DNA from: Euryodendron excelsum
Lineage: Eukaryota > Streptophyta > Magnoliopsida > Ericales > Pentaphylacaceae
DNA: 64,000 nucleotides
Reading direction: 5' to 3'
NCBI GenBank assembly: GCA_033060915.1
Contig: CM065384.1
Location: 18,168,501-18,232,500 of the forward strand
A program made the translations under genes and the position numbers. The notes beneath the pieces were generated by a model that did no database searches, had not been told where the DNA came from, and saw only the letters and a program-made list of their open reading frames with translations. This document shows positions 46,323 to 60,188 of this stretch, in pieces; the stretch's first letter is position 1; every line of letters begins with the position of its first letter.

Positions 46323-49300
46323 TGTAAGCACCCCATTTTTGACCGCTCGGTAGTCTACATTCTGTCCAGACTTGTTTTCAGGTCATTTCAGGCATATTCC
46401 TATTGAATCCAATTCCCTAGGTCTAAATTTCACCTTTCCATCGCTTCGTGGGCCTGTCAGGCCCAAATAGAGGCAAAATGACCAAAATGCCCTTAGGGGC
46501 ATTGTCCTTTCTTATTCTAATTTCGATCCCTCTCTCGAGACAGTTTATTCCTCGAGACGGTTCGAGTAGTAAAACACTCACAAAACCGTCGGAGTGGCAG
46601 AAACACTCACAAAACCGTTAGAGTGGCGGAAACACTCACACAACCGTCAGAGTGGCGGAAACACTCAAAACCCAGGCACGTCTCTTCGGAGACGATAAGA
46701 TCCCTTTCCAATCCCTCTCTCGAGACAGTTTATTCCTCGAGACGATCCGAGTAGCAAAACTACTCACACAACCGTTAGAGTAGCGGAAATACTCCACCGT
46801 TAGAGTAGCGGAAATACTCATAGACCCATTAGAGTAGCGGAAATACTCACAGAACCGTCCGAGTAGCGGAAATACTCAACCGTTAGAGTAGCGGAAATAC
46901 TCACAGAGCCGTCCGAGTAGCGGAAATACTCAACCGTTAGAGTAGCGGAAGTACTCACAGAACCGTTAGAGTAGCGGAAATACTCACAGAACCGTTAGAG
47001 TAGCGGAAGTACTCACAGAACCGTTAGAGTAGCGGAAATACTCACAGAACCGTTAGAGTAGCGAAAGTACTCTCAAATCGTGAACCCCGTCCGAGTAGCG
47101 GAAATACTCACACCATTAGAGTGGCGGAAGCACTCAAAACCCAGGTCAACACCAGTGTCTGTTATCTCACTTCGGTGAAAAATGACCAAACTACCCTTAG
47201 GACCTTCTCCAAGACTTTCCGGTCAAGATGACCATTTTGTCCCTAGGCATCTGAACGCCCCGGGAACCACACCGGCTCTGGGTATTAAATCGGTAACCTC
47301 CCGAGAATACTTTTTATAGTATTTTCAATTTTCCTTTACCTTTTCGGACCATTCCGAGTCATTTCCGGCAAACCCGGTACAAAATGACCGTTTTGCCCCT
47401 AGTGGGCCGATCTCCATTTCCGACCACACCGGCTCTGGGTATTAAACCGGTAACCTCCCGAGAATACTTTTTATAGTATTCTCAATTTTTCTTTACCTTT
47501 CCGGACCGTTCCGAGTCAGTTCCGGCAAACCCGGTACAAAATGACCGTTTTGCCCCTGGTGGGCCGGTCTCCATTTCCGACCACACCGGCTCTGGGTATC
47601 AAACCGGTAATGACCCGGGAACACTTTTTATAGTATTCTCAATCTTCCTTTACCTTTCCGGACCATTCCGAGTCAGTTCCGGCAAACCCCGTGCAAAATG
47701 ACCGTTTTGCCCCTGGTGGGCCGGTCTCCTTTTTCGACCACACCGGCTCTGGGAATCAAACCGGCAACCTCTGGGAACATTCTAAATAATGTTTCCAGAT
47801 CCCAAGTCTTCTTCTGAGACAGTCGGAGTCTGTCCCGACAGTTTTCTGGTCCGGTTGACCGTTTTGCCCCTAAAGGCCCGGTCGACCTTTCTGACACATC
47901 TTACCCTCACTTTTCAAGTCAAATACCTCCAAGACACTATTTTAAGTGTTCCTGCTCCTTTCCGGCCTTCCGGGTCACTCCTGGCTCCTTCAAATCATTC
48001 CCGGACTTTCCGGAGTCACTCCTAGTGAAGCTAGGCCAAAGTTTACATGGTAGTCACTAGTACAGGCGCCCAAATCTACTCAAAGATACATTGCTTGCCG
48101 ACCTTAATTGTTTCCTAAATGGCTGGCGCCACTGCAAGCCAAAAAATGGCCTGGCGCCACTACTAGTGGCGCCAGTGTAAATTTTGCCCTAGCGCCACTG
48201 CAACAAGCGCCAGGCTTGTCTTCCCTCTATAAATACAGAGCCTCGATCAACGTGAAAGGGGTCTGCAAACTTAACCTAAAAATCCTATATTTCGAGATAC
48301 AGAGCTCGAGCACCTCCAAAACCCTAGCCTCCCTAGGTTTTCCCAAACCCTAGCTACTATACACAAACCCTAGCCTCCTATACACTCATACACTCTCCCA
48401 TACACTCATACCCTAACCTTCAACCATCCTTGGAAGACTTGAAGAGCTGCCATCTAAAGCTTGAAGACAATCCTTGAAGGTTGAAGAAGAAGTTCAAGAC
48501 CGAAGACCGAAGACCGAAGACTGCACGGCGCGCAAAATAAACAAGAAACAAGGTAGGCTTTCTCTTTAATTTTCTGCACTTCCCCCCTCTCTCTTCTCTC
48601 TCCAACCCACTTGGGTTTTCTCTATTTTAATCCCCCATCTCTTTCCCCCCCCTTTCTTTTCATGCTTGAAACAAGGGGATTCCCGGTCCATGTGTAGGAT
48701 TGGACTATGGGAGAGTCACCGTGTCGGGGGCTTTCTTCTAGTCTAACCAAAGACCACGTGGGTCCGACCCCCTTGATTATGTGGTGAAGCCTTAACCTTG
48801 TATGTTCACGACCCCAAATTGCATTGTGCATATCATAGTCTTGCATTTTTCAAAACTCGTTTTCAAAGTTGTTTTTCAGAAAATCGTTTTCAAACTTGTT
48901 TTCAAAATTGCATCAAAATCTCTTTTTCAAAAACTTGTTTTAAAACCACAATTCTAGGGTGATTCTAGCCTTTCCATGGCTAGGGTTGCTTTAGGAAAGT
49001 GTTATATTAAAAGTGGCCTTTTGGCCTATATTTTCGAACTTTGTTTTCAAAACCACTTTCTTAAAGTGGTTCTAGCCCTCTTATGGCTAGAATCGCTTTA
49101 GGAAAGTGAGATGTTTTTGTACTTTCCAAAAACTCTCTCTCTCTCCAAGAATTTCCTCCTAAAAATTCCTTTTTCAATATACTTTCCTAAAACTCTCCTC
49201 TTCAAAATTGTTTTCAAAAACTCCCTTCCAAAATCTATTTTTCAAAACTCTCTTTTTCCACTCCTCTCCAAAATCTTTTCCTCAAAATCCACTTTCTAAA

Positions 49301-51727
49301 AACTCTCTCCAAAAATCTTTCCAAAAACTCTCTTTCTAAAATCTTCTTTCTAGAAATTACCCTCTAGGATTTCCCTTCCAAAATCTACGTTTCTAAAAAC
49401 ACACCTTCCAAAACTCCTTCTCTTTAAAATCTTTTCCAAAAACTCTCTTTCTAAATTCACTTTCCAAAAACTCCTCCCTAGGATTCCTTTCTAGAAAAAC
49501 TTTCGTTTCTAAAAACACACTTTCCAAAAACTCTTTCCTTAGAGCCCCAAATCAAGCCCTAGAACCCACAATTAGGAAACCCTAATTTTTTTTCCAAAAA
49601 CACGATTTTCAAACTTTGCCCTAAACCTAGGTTTCCAAAATCTTTTGTTTTCTACATCAAAACTATACATGTTTCCAAAACCTATTTTCTACGTCGAAAC
49701 TACAATTTTTCAAAACTAGGGTTTCTAAAATTTCCCTCTCCAAATTCTTGTCAAATCCTATCTTCTCTTTAAGAAACCAAATCCAATCTCCCCGTTTAGG
49801 AAACTAGATCCCGTCCTCCGTTTTAGGAAACAAAATCCAACCTTTCTCTTTTAGAAACCAAATCCAATCCCTTCCTAATCCAAATCTTTCCTAATTCCAA
49901 TCCTTCATAATCTTCCACTTTCCTAAATCTTAAGTTTCCAAAACTTGAACATAAAAATCTTTCCTAAATTTTAAAAACTCAACTTTTAAATCTTTCCTAA
50001 TTCAACCATTTCCTAATTCTACCCTCTTTTCAAATCTTAACTTCTTAAACCTAAGTTTTCAAACCTTTCCTAAACTCAAGCCTTTCCTAATTTCAAGACT
50101 TTCTAAAATTTAAACCTAAAAACTTTCTAAATCCTAAATTTTCTAAATTTCAAATCTTTCTAAAATTCTAAGCTTCCTAAATTTGAAACTTTCTTAAGTT
50201 AAATCTTTCTAAACTTCCAATCTTTCCAAATTCTAAACTTTCCAAAACTTCAAAATCTTTTCAAATCTAAAACTTTTCTAAATTCAAAACTTTCTTGATT
50301 CAAGACTTTCTTAACTTGAAAACTTTCTTAATTCAAACATTTCCTAAACTGAAAACTTTCTTTTTTCAAACCTTTCCCAAAACGAAACTTTCGTATTTTC
50401 AAAACTTCCTTGTTTTCAAAACTTTCCAAAATCAAAACTTCCCTTTTTCGAACATTTCTAAATTCAAAATTTTCTTAATTCAAAACTTTCCTAATTTCAA
50501 AACTTTCTTAATTTCGAAACTCTCCTAATTTGAAAACTTTCCTAATTCAAAGCTTTCCTAACTCGAAAACTTTCCAAAAATGAAACTTTCCTAATTCGAA
50601 AACTTTCCAAAAATGAAACTTTCCTAATTCAAAACTTTCCTAAATCGAACATTTCCTAATTCAAACATTTCTTAAATCCAACCTTTCCTAATCTCCTAAA
50701 CCTTCCAAGTCAAGTCAAACCTTTTCTAAGTCTCTTTCCTAAGTCTAGGTTTCTTAAAACCTTCATCTCTCTAAAAACAAGTCTAAATCTTTCTTCCAAA
50801 ATCAATCTTCTCAAATCCAATTTCCAATCTCCTTTTCTAATCTCAATTCAATCTCTTTCTTCCAATCCAATCTCTCTCTTCAAATCAATCTACTTTCAAT
50901 CGGACTCTTGTCCGAACTACGACTAACCTGATTCCCCCAAAGGGATACGTAGGCAACCTTCATAGGTGCGGTCACAATACTTTTCAAACTTTCAATTCCA
51001 CCCTCATGGGTGTGGTTTTCAAAATCTTCTCAAATCTCAAATTTCAATTTCAAAATTTCTATTTTCAAATTCCTATTTTCAAGTTTTCAAGCTTTTCAAT
51101 TTCAATTCTATTTCTTCAAATCTCTTTCAAATCAAATCCAACTTCTTTTCAAATCTATCTTTTCATTCTCTTATCTTGCACTTGCATACCATGCATCATA
51201 GTTTTCAAACATTGTTTTTCAAAGTGAATAGGGTTGTCCATTAGTTAATTAAAGGCTCTCATAGGTGAATCTAGGGTAGATTGACATGTAGGTACCGAAA
51301 GGGCGGGGTAGGGTGATAGCTTAGTGCGTCTTCCCTACACGTAACCAACCTCCGAACTTAGAATCACTGTTTTCAAAGACCAAAAAGGAGTTATTTTTCT
51401 AAAAAGGGCTAAATGTTTTCCAAAGGTTGCCAAACAACCTGTTTTCCTAAAAACCCTCTCTTGAGGAGATATTTTCAAAAATTGTTTTCCAAAACCCTAA
51501 GTGTAGTTTTCGGATTATACTTAGTTTTTAGGTGACCTAACTCACCTTAATCAAGTTAGGTGGCGACTCCGAATCTTTTTCAAAAGCCCTTTATTCAAAC
51601 CTAATTTTCAATTCAAACCTAGTCGCACTCATTCTTCTAGGAGGGTGAGTTCTAACGAGAGAGTACAGCATTTTTCCCGCTTGGGTGAGTATTCCTCGGG
51701 CGCGAAAAATCTGGGCGCGACAATTAC
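46318..51727. other. Target-site duplications ATTAC flanking solo LTR E
   Basis: ATTAC at 46318-46322 and 51723-51727 directly flanks the TG/CA ends. Athila RT reads CIDY before it and YHRLN after, sharing the duplicated bases. Confidence 0.9.
46323..51722 (+). mobile_element. Solo Ogre-like LTR E (5.4 kb)
   Basis: Runs from TGTAAGCACCCC to GGGCGCGACA with exact 5-bp duplications and no internal sequence: a solo LTR. It has two 81-bp-type units (46529-46745), a GAGTA array (46745-47140), four 157-bp units (anchors 47272, 47429, 47586, 47743), GGCGCC palindromes (48121-48214), TATA at 48228-48235 and a pyrimidine-rich tract (48845-51170). The U5 block carries TGGCGACTCCG. Confidence 0.9.
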
Positions 51728-52384
51728 CATAGGTTGAATGCTGTGACTAGGAAGGATCATTTCCCACTCCCATTTCTAGACCAAGTCCTTGACAGAATGG
51801 CGGAGAGACCTTTCTATTGCTTTCTTGATGGCTACTCGGAATAACCAAATTGAGATTTCCCTAGAAGAACAAGAGAAAACCACTTTCACTTGTCCTTTTA
51901 GTACCTATGCATACAGGAGAATACCCTTTGGCTTGTGCATGCACCAGCCACATTTCAAAGGTGCATGATGAGTATCTTTAGTGACATGGTGGAAAGATTC
52001 TTGAAAATTTTCATGGATGATTTCTCTATCTATGGGGATTCTTATGAGTTGTGTCTAGTGCATTTAGAAAAAGTACTTGAAAGGTGTGAGGAGAGCAATC
52101 TTGTACTCTATTGGGAGAAGTATCATTTTATGGTGACACACGGCATCATCTTAGGCCACATTGTCTTTTCCATAGGCATGGAGGTAGATAGGTCAAAAGT
52201 TGAACTCATCCAAAAATTGCCTATCCCGAGAACTATCAAAGATGTGATATCTTTTTTAGGGCGTGCTAGTTTTTACCGAAGATTCATTCACTCTTTTAGT
52301 TCCATTGCCAAACCCTTGTGCAATTTATTGTCAGAAGATGTCCAATTTGAGTGGACATCGAAATGTCAAGAAGCTTTTAAATAG
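51723..52384 (+). pseudogene. pol (RT): Athila-type reverse transcriptase (element A2)
   Basis: After LTR E the frame reads DHFPLPFLDQVLDRMAE and FYCFLDGYS. It then goes out of frame for about 90 bp (51840-51930): QEKTTFTCPFSTYAYRRIPF is legible in another frame. It returns for APATFQRCM, KIFMDDFSIYGDSYELCL (active-site Asp pair kept) and FLGRASFYRRFIHSF. Two small deletions therefore nearly compensate each other. It ends at a stop at 52382-52384. Sense is plus, opposite to A1. Confidence 0.82.
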
Positions 52385-52393
52385 TTTAAGGGT

Positions 52394-52955
52394 TTGTTGA
52401 CCACCGCACCGATCATACAAGCTCTTGATTGGTCTTTACCATTTGAATTAATGTGTGATGCTAGTGATTTCGCTGTAGGGGCTGTTTTGGAGCAAAGAAA
52501 AGACAAGAAGTCTCATGTCATTTACTATGCTAGCAATACCTTGAATGAAGCCCAATTGAACTACACTACCATCGAAAAAGAATTGCTAGCTGTGGTCTTT
52601 GCATTGGACAAATTTAGGTCTTATTTGGTTGGGTCTCATGTTATTGTTTTCACTGATCATGCAGCATTGAAATATTTGCTCACAAAGCAAGATGTCGAGC
52701 CACACTTGATCCAATAGATTCTCCTACACCAATAGTTTAACCTTGAGATTCGAGATAAAAAAAGGAGTAGAGAACGTGGTGGCTAATCATTTGTCCCGTC
52801 TTTCGAGCCACAAGACCACACTTAATGACCCCCCAATTACTGAATACTTTTTGGATGAGCACCTATTTGCTGCAAGCACTGTTTTTCACATTGGAACTCC
52901 ATGGTACACTGATATAGCTAATTACTTAGCCACATGTCAAATTCCTTCCCATTAG
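52394..52955 (+). pseudogene. pol (RH): Athila-type RNase H and spacer (element A2)
   Basis: Clear order: LMCDASDFAVGAVLEQRKDK, YTTIEKELLAVVFALDKFRS, VIVFTDHAALKYLLTKQD, all three core acidic residues present. A TAG at 52715 stands where the family has Trp (before ILLHQ), and a second stop follows 'HQ'. Then IRDKKGVENVVANHLSRL and a spacer to a TAG at 52953, again at an expected Trp (SH*SKLDK). Confidence 0.82.
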
Positions 52956-54163
52956 TCCAAACTTGACAAACAAAAATTCTTGCACAATGTGCGTACATTT
53001 TTCTGGGATGACCAAATTGTTAGGAGGTGCATCCCCGACCATGAAATTCTAAATGTCATTACTTTTTGTCATGCATTGGCTTGTGGTGGGCATTTCTCTT
53101 CAAAGAAAACCACTGCCAAGATCTTACAGTATGGGTTATACTGGCCTACCATGTTCAAAGATGTCCATGTCTTCTGTGTTGCATGTGATCGACGCCAACG
53201 ATTAGGTAGCATTACTAGGCATAACATGATGCCCCTTAATCCTGTTCTTGTCTTGGAAATATTTGATTGTTGGGGATTGATTTCATGGAACCATTTCCTA
53301 GCTCGTTTGGTTACCAATTCATCCTTGTGGCCGTTGATTATGTGTCAAAGTGGGTGGAGGCCATTGTCTCTCGAACTAATGACCACCGAGTTGTTATCAA
53401 ATTCTTGAAAGAAAATATTTTCTCTCGTTTTGGTATGCCTCGGGCTATGATTATTGATGGAAGAAAATATTTTTGTAACAAATCCATAGGAATGTTGATG
53501 AGAAAATATGCTGTAATTCACAAGGTTAGTACTCCTTACCACCCACAAACTAGTGGCCAATTTAAGTTGGCAAATAGGGAGATCAAGAACATTTTGGAGA
53601 AAACAGTCAATCTGAACCACAAAGATTAGTCCCTATGACTAGTCGATACTTTGTGGGCCTATCACATGGCTTACAAGACCACTTTAGGCATGTCTCCTCC
53701 TAGGATTGTCTATGGAAAGCCTTGTCATCTCTTAGTTAAGATTGAACACTGTGCATATTGGACCATCCGCCAATTCAATGACAATGAAAATGCGGTTGGC
53801 AATCACAGAAAGCTTCAATTTGATGAATTAGAGGAATTGATAAATGATGCATTTAAAAAAGAAAGAATTTGAAAGGACAAGATGAAAGCTTTGCATGATA
53901 AACATATTCTTAGAAAGTCCTTTCATGTTGGTTAGAAAGTTCTCTTGTACAATTCATTATTACATCTCTTTCCTTGGAAGTTGAGGACAAAATGGACTGG
54001 CCCATTTGTGATAAAGTCCATCTCGAAGCATGGTGCCTATGAAGTAGAGAATCCCAAGAACGAGAATGTTTTGAAAGTAAATGGCCACCGATTAAAACCT
54101 TATCTTAAAAATTTCGTGGTTGAAATTAAGACTTTGGACCTTGAAGATCCATCACCATTTTAA
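52956..54163 (+). pseudogene. pol (INT): Athila-type integrase (element A2), broken
   Basis: The zinc region has CHALACGGHF and VACDRRQRL (last Cys changed to Arg). A frameshift near 53270 leads to GIDFMEPFP (first Asp kept), [10 protein letters not shown] (second Asp kept) and [11 protein letters not shown], where Lys replaces the expected catalytic Glu. TAG at 53627 replaces an expected Trp (HKD*SL). The C-terminal part [14 protein letters not shown]...NGHRLKPYL ends at a natural TAA at 54161-54163. With the Glu lost and several stops, it is inactive. Confidence 0.82.
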
Positions 54164-56052
54164 GCTTCATAAGTAATAAACCACCATGGTATATATTTTA
54201 GTTTTATTTTATTATATTTTTTTTTCTTTTTTTTCGACTTATGCATTTATTTGTTCCATCATGATTCATGCATTAGAGACATCACATTGCTTAAGTTGGG
54301 GGGTGAGGCCTTTATTTTTGTTGGTTTGTTAAAAAAAACAAACAAAAACACAAAAAAAAAAAACTTTATTTTTGATGGTTTGGTAAAAAAAAATAATTAA
54401 AAAAACAAGATTTATTCTTCGTACTAATTGAAAGTCGGCATGATCATTGTAATTAATTTGAGTAATTAAGCATGAGTTATGGATTTCCTAGTTTTGATAT
54501 GTTGGCATTTTAGCTCATTATTATAACTTCTTGTTAGAGTATCTCACGGCATCTATACTCGGACTTTCTGCACTTCACTTGTAACTTGCATGACCATAGT
54601 ATTGATTGATGATAAAGGATCACTTGGAAATCTTGAGGAACAAAGTGAAGACTTGTACCCTTATTGTGAGCTTTAGAGCCATCCGTTCTTGGAGGGGTTT
54701 TCTCATAGCTACTCTTGCATTTTTCTTGAAAAAGCATCATTGTTATTGGTTAGTCTCATTATTCATTCTAATTTAGTTGAGTTGTCAGAAATTCATCATT
54801 TGTGCTACATCACTTACATTTGGAATTTGATGAACACTTGGAAAATCGTGTTATGCTTGGGAAAGGATTTTAGGCCATATTTGATATTTGAGCTTGTTTG
54901 TTTCTTTTCTTTATACACTTATCCCTAGTTCACCAATTTGAGCCTTTTTTATATGAACCATTTTTTGAAACTCCTTAGCCAAAAATGTCTTTGAGATTAA
55001 TGGGCTTGGTTTGATTTGTAAAAGCAAAGTCATAAGTGAAGGGAGTGTTCATTTGGGTGTTCTCTCAAAAAAAAAAAAAAAAGAACAAAAAATCAAAACA
55101 AAATGAAAAACAAAATCGAATGTCTAAATGCAAGCTTGAAGAAATGAAATTTGAGAGGTGATGTGAACTTGTGTATGTAATGGAAGGAAAAAGAGTTTGG
55201 TGCATCCCAAAAAGTGGTAAACCTTATTTCATGTCAATAAAAGAAAAAAAAATCACATTGTGCTTTATTTAGCCCATTCTCAGACACATGAGTTTTTAAT
55301 TGACCCTTGCTATATACATTTTTCCTTACCTAACTAACATTACAACCAAAATGAAGTCCTAATTGATCTCAAGCATAAGATGGTTTGAATTGTGAATGTG
55401 TGAATAGATGTGGTGGTGTGGTTACATTCCGATTTTTGACACTTAGCACTCTTTCATGAGACAATGGATATTCTTGTTTTAGCATTTTTCATGATCTTGG
55501 GATGCGGCCTTTTGGATTGTTTATAATACTTCTTCCGCATACAAATGCTGAGAGAGCATAAATGCTCCTATTTCTGAGAGTTTCATTTTTTAAGTGCATA
55601 TCTAGTGAGCTTTTGAGTTGAAGCACGATTCTGATAAAAATTTGAGTGATCCTGAGTTTTGATACTGAGAAAATGATCACGTTAGTTTATTCACACACAC
55701 TCCGAGTAAGGATGCTATAAATGTCTTTATGAGTTTATAGTATTCTGAACTATGCATGTCCTTTATATTGTACATGAGAAATCTGTATTTTGTGTTTAAT
55801 ACTTGTTTGAGTTGTTGTGAATAAGTTGACTTGAGATTCGGATAAAGGCAAAATTGAAGATGTTTGTGGGTATCATCGCTGACAACTCTCACAAGACTAT
55901 AACTCTTCCACTAGGGTCACCTAGAGGTTTAAAGGCTTATTGCATATGCTAAATGCAATCGTGAATCCTACGAAAGTGGCATTTGAATAAATTAGATAAT
56001 AATTATTTTTGTTTTACTTTGCTCAAGGGCAAGCAAAATCTTAGTTGGGGGG
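54164..56052 (+). other. 3' non-coding region of Athila-type element A2
   Basis: 1.9 kb without a coding frame. It includes T-rich and A-rich runs, a 'cttaagttggggggtgagg' box at about 54291, and ends in the polypurine tract 'cttagttgggggg' at 56040-56052. The last 200 bp resemble 60189-60379 in reverse complement (shared 'ggtttaaagg', 'atgctaaatgca', 'gaaagtgg'). Confidence 0.7.
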
Positions 56053-57563
56053 TGTGATTGTGCATAAAAATTGTCATTAAATCCCTAGTTTTTCGTATGT
56101 ATTTATTCGTTTATTTTCTTTCGCATAATAATTTGGTGTGCCTTTGGTAATAAAGTTTGGTTTAATATTTTGATAGATTTATAAAGCTTAAATGAAGTAT
56201 TTTAGAGATCTTCGAGGCCGACATTTGAAGCAAAGAATTGAAGTGAAATTGAGTCTAAGATTGCAGCAAATTTTGGTTCAAAGAAGTGCCCCAAATCTGT
56301 CCCATTTCAATCCAAGAAGAGGCTAAAATATGATCCACTTCAAGTCCAAACTTGCTCTATATTTTGTGCAAACTTCAACTCAAAATTATTCCAAGTATTG
56401 TGCAAACTTTAGCCCAAAGTTTGAAGGCCCATTTCAGCTCATTTGTAGGATGTTTGTTGAGAAAAAAGAGCTTGCACATGGTTGGAGTACAATAATTGTT
56501 CATTATGAGAAAAAGAGAGCATACACATGACTAGAAAGAAGTCGAGGACAATAATTCTTCATTATGGGGTAAAGAGAGAAGAAAAAAATAGTCCAGAACA
56601 TAGAATAAAGAGGTACACCAACCAACTCAAAATGCTGGCCTAATCTAACTTTCCCTCCATGTGCTGGACAAACCTTTAGTTTTTGGATCATAACTTTTGA
56701 CTCAGATGTCCAAATCTGTTCTTTATGGGGCTAGAAAGTAGACAAGAAGCTCTATAAATATCTATCTAATCGCCATCTCTCAAAACAAAGTAGAAGAGGG
56801 TGAAAACTTCATCCAAAGTTAGAGGACATATTTGTACAAAAATCTAGGTAGCTTGTATTTTGCTTTCTTTTGTTGAATTTGGTTCTTCAATGTTAAAAAC
56901 CTCTTATTTCATGTCGATGTAAGTGTTTTTCTTCATAATGGTTGTTTGCTAAGCTCTTTCTTGGTTCAAAATCAAGGATGATGGTGGTTGAGGTGATTGT
57001 TTTAAGGTATTAATGCATCTCAATGATTTATCTTCTCACTTTGTACATGAATAATTGATTATTGTTAAGAATTTTCAGAATCATTTAGGCAATGTTATAA
57101 TATTGAATTTTTAGGCACAAACCTCAGTTTTGGTATAGAAATTGCTTGATTCAATGTCTTGCCTGGTTTGAAACTATTTTTTCATTTCTAAGCAAGAATC
57201 AATCATTCATTTCTTTAAACTTTGTTGCAATATTTTTCAACCCAATATCACCTTTATTGATGTTGGGGTAAATTATCTTAAATATCTTGAAGGAACCACC
57301 AATATACCACCATCGGAATTGATTTGGAGCCAAGACTTTTATTTCTCTTGTAATTTTAAGCATTGTCATTTGAATTCCATTCACAACTATTCATCTTTCA
57401 AAAAAAATTTGACATTCATTGTGAACCAAATTTTTTCCGAATAAATTTCTCTTCAGTTTTTATCACCAAACATGTTTTCTAAATTTAGCTCCCTGTGGAT
57501 ATGACCTTGGCCTCACCGAGTTAATTGCTACATCACACAATCGTGCATTTGCGAGTTAAAACA
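56053..57563 (+). mobile_element. 3' LTR of Athila-type element A2 (about 1.5 kb)
   Basis: Starts TGTGATTGTGCA directly after a polypurine tract. It ends near GCGAGTTAAAACA, after a 'ccctgtggatatgaccttgg' and 'atcgtgcatttgcg' block that also occurs in reverse complement at the ends of LTRs F, G and H. The right edge is set by that similarity, since no 5' LTR or duplication is available. A candidate TATA ('ctataaatatc') lies at about 56752. Confidence 0.65.
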
Positions 57564-58122
57564 AGCCGATAAGAAAGAGCAATCAAACAGGTAATTCCAA
57601 TACATAATTCCCTAATTGTGTTTTGTTGTTATCCAAATCAATGATATTAGTCTATGATTGTCTAAAATCTAACCTCTATTTCTATATAATTCATGTTTTC
57701 TAATGCTAAATCTTCAAAATCAAACAGCCTTAATTGTTGTGTTTGATTTAAGTTATCAACCTCTTTGGAATCCATGAATAATTTGGGTGATTGAATCAAT
57801 TGGATCAAAATCTCTTTCTCAAACTAATTTAATTATCTTTTGAATTGCTTAGTTTAGTTAAACCAAACGCTCAATCTTAATCATTTTTCATTTTCTCTTT
57901 AGAAGCTTTTTATCATGTTGTATGAGTCTTGAGACTGTTGAGTCTTAGTCGAAGCCTATAGCCTATATTGGGCTCAATTTTTGAGGAATTCAACCCGATC
58001 CCACTGGGATTATAATTGGCGACCAATTACTCTTCTGTAAGCATTGCTTTGGTCGTGCCAGGGTCCACAATCAATCACAAACCTCATGCTGCAATGCCCC
58101 CAAGCTCACATGGTCATGTGCA
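57564..58122. other. Unassigned AT-rich sequence
   Basis: AT-rich, no credible coding frame, RNA gene or repeat unit. It may be the flank of A2 or a leader of an undetected element. A 'ggcgaccaattac' near 58018 slightly resembles a primer binding site but is not placed after an LTR end. Confidence 0.4.
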
Positions 58123-58168
58123 CAGGGCTGGCCCTAGGGTAAGCCCAACAAGTCCTCTAGGCCAGGGC
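58123..58168 (+). mobile_element. Possible hAT-type transposon end
   Basis: CAGGGCTGGCCCTAGG followed by 'ccaacaagtcctctaggcc' and 'ccaaattttt' resembles the 5' termini of plant hAT elements. No matching inverted end or 8-bp duplication was found within the window, so it is a fragment or a chance match. Confidence 0.35.
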
Positions 58169-58378
58169 AACCAAATTTTTAAAATTTTTGTACAATAAAT
58201 TATGGGTCTTACCTATTTTTTCTGTACAGCTGTACATCTTACCAAATAATATGATAGACAATAGGCTTTCATTCGGTGGGCCTTTTGTATCCAATAAAAT
58301 GGAATAGTTTATAATTGTAATATTTATTGATAGAATAAAAAAAATCCCAAAAAGTAAATTGTTTTGTTAGTGTAAACT

Positions 58379-59035
<657 letters not shown>

Positions 59036-60188
59036 TGATACTTAACTGCAAGTGCACGGCCGCGATGTAGTAATAATTTCTCGTAAGTACGAGGTCGATC
59101 CCACAGGGAAGATGGTTTACATAAATAGGAATACTTACCGTAGATAAAAAATATTAGGAAAAACACTTCAATAAACAAAAAGCTGATTTTAGATTGAGAA
59201 AAGATTTGTTATATAATTTAAACTAAGAAATAAAAAGTCCCGGAATCAATCGTTCCAACCAATTGCGTCTCTTGGAATTCTGAATGAGATAATTTAATAA
59301 CTTAAATCCTTCGACTACATCGCAAGTCTGGGATTCAAAAGATTTAGCGATAAAAACAAGTGTTCTTCAAAACTTCAACTTCTAGAATAAATCGGGTTGT
59401 TAGAATCAAGGACGAGTTGCGCAGCGCATATACTGAATACATATTCACGCATAAAAGTTACCGAACATAATCAAACGTCTAGGTTTTTGAAATTTTCAAG
59501 AACGAAGAAGAAGAAGAAAGAAGAAATAGAAAATTTAACTTTGAAATCCAAAATTGTACCTCATTTGCTCATTCAAGATCTTTAATTGGTTTTCACAATT
59601 GATCCCAAGATGGAATCTAGCTACTCATTATAGTTATAGATACGTAAAGTTGCATTAAAAATATTGGAAGACTGAGTAATCTGATTATAGAAATTGTAAA
59701 TTGAATGAAGACTATGAATAAACTACTCTAATCTACTCCTAAAACTGCTTCTAAAACTTAGAAAAATGTCTACCCTAGAATATCCCTTAAAAGAGGTTCA
59801 GTCCCAGCTTATATAGGTGGCAAAAGATAGGAAACTTCGCCGCACCATTCCAAAGCCTAATTAACCATTGAACGGTCTTTTAATGCCTTTCGAACTGATT
59901 TTATGCTCTCTAAATCTATCAAACGACCTTCGGACCTGATTTTAGTGTGACACCATTTGACGAACTGTTCGAACGTCACTATTCAACGTTTGAACGCCTT
60001 TCGAACGCACTTCAAACGCCTAATTAGAATTTCACCCGAATTTCTCCTTTTTAAGCTCAGATTCCTGAAAACATACATAAAACCAAGTTAGTAATGAATT
60101 AGGACAAAAACAACATAATTAAGCCTATTCTAAGGCTAACAAATAACTAATTAAGGCATATCGATTACACTTTTAGAGTACAATCACA
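59036..60188 (-). mobile_element. LTR F, 3' LTR of an Athila-related element
   Basis: The minus strand starts TGTGATTGTACT after the polypurine box AGTTGAGGG and ends ...GCAGTTAAGTATCA. The 'gcaagtgcacgg...gtcgatcccacaggg' block marks the LTR 3' end. TATA on the minus strand is CTATATAAG at about 59810. Upstream in U3 is a cluster of TTCGAA-type palindromes (59868-60026). Confidence 0.65.
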
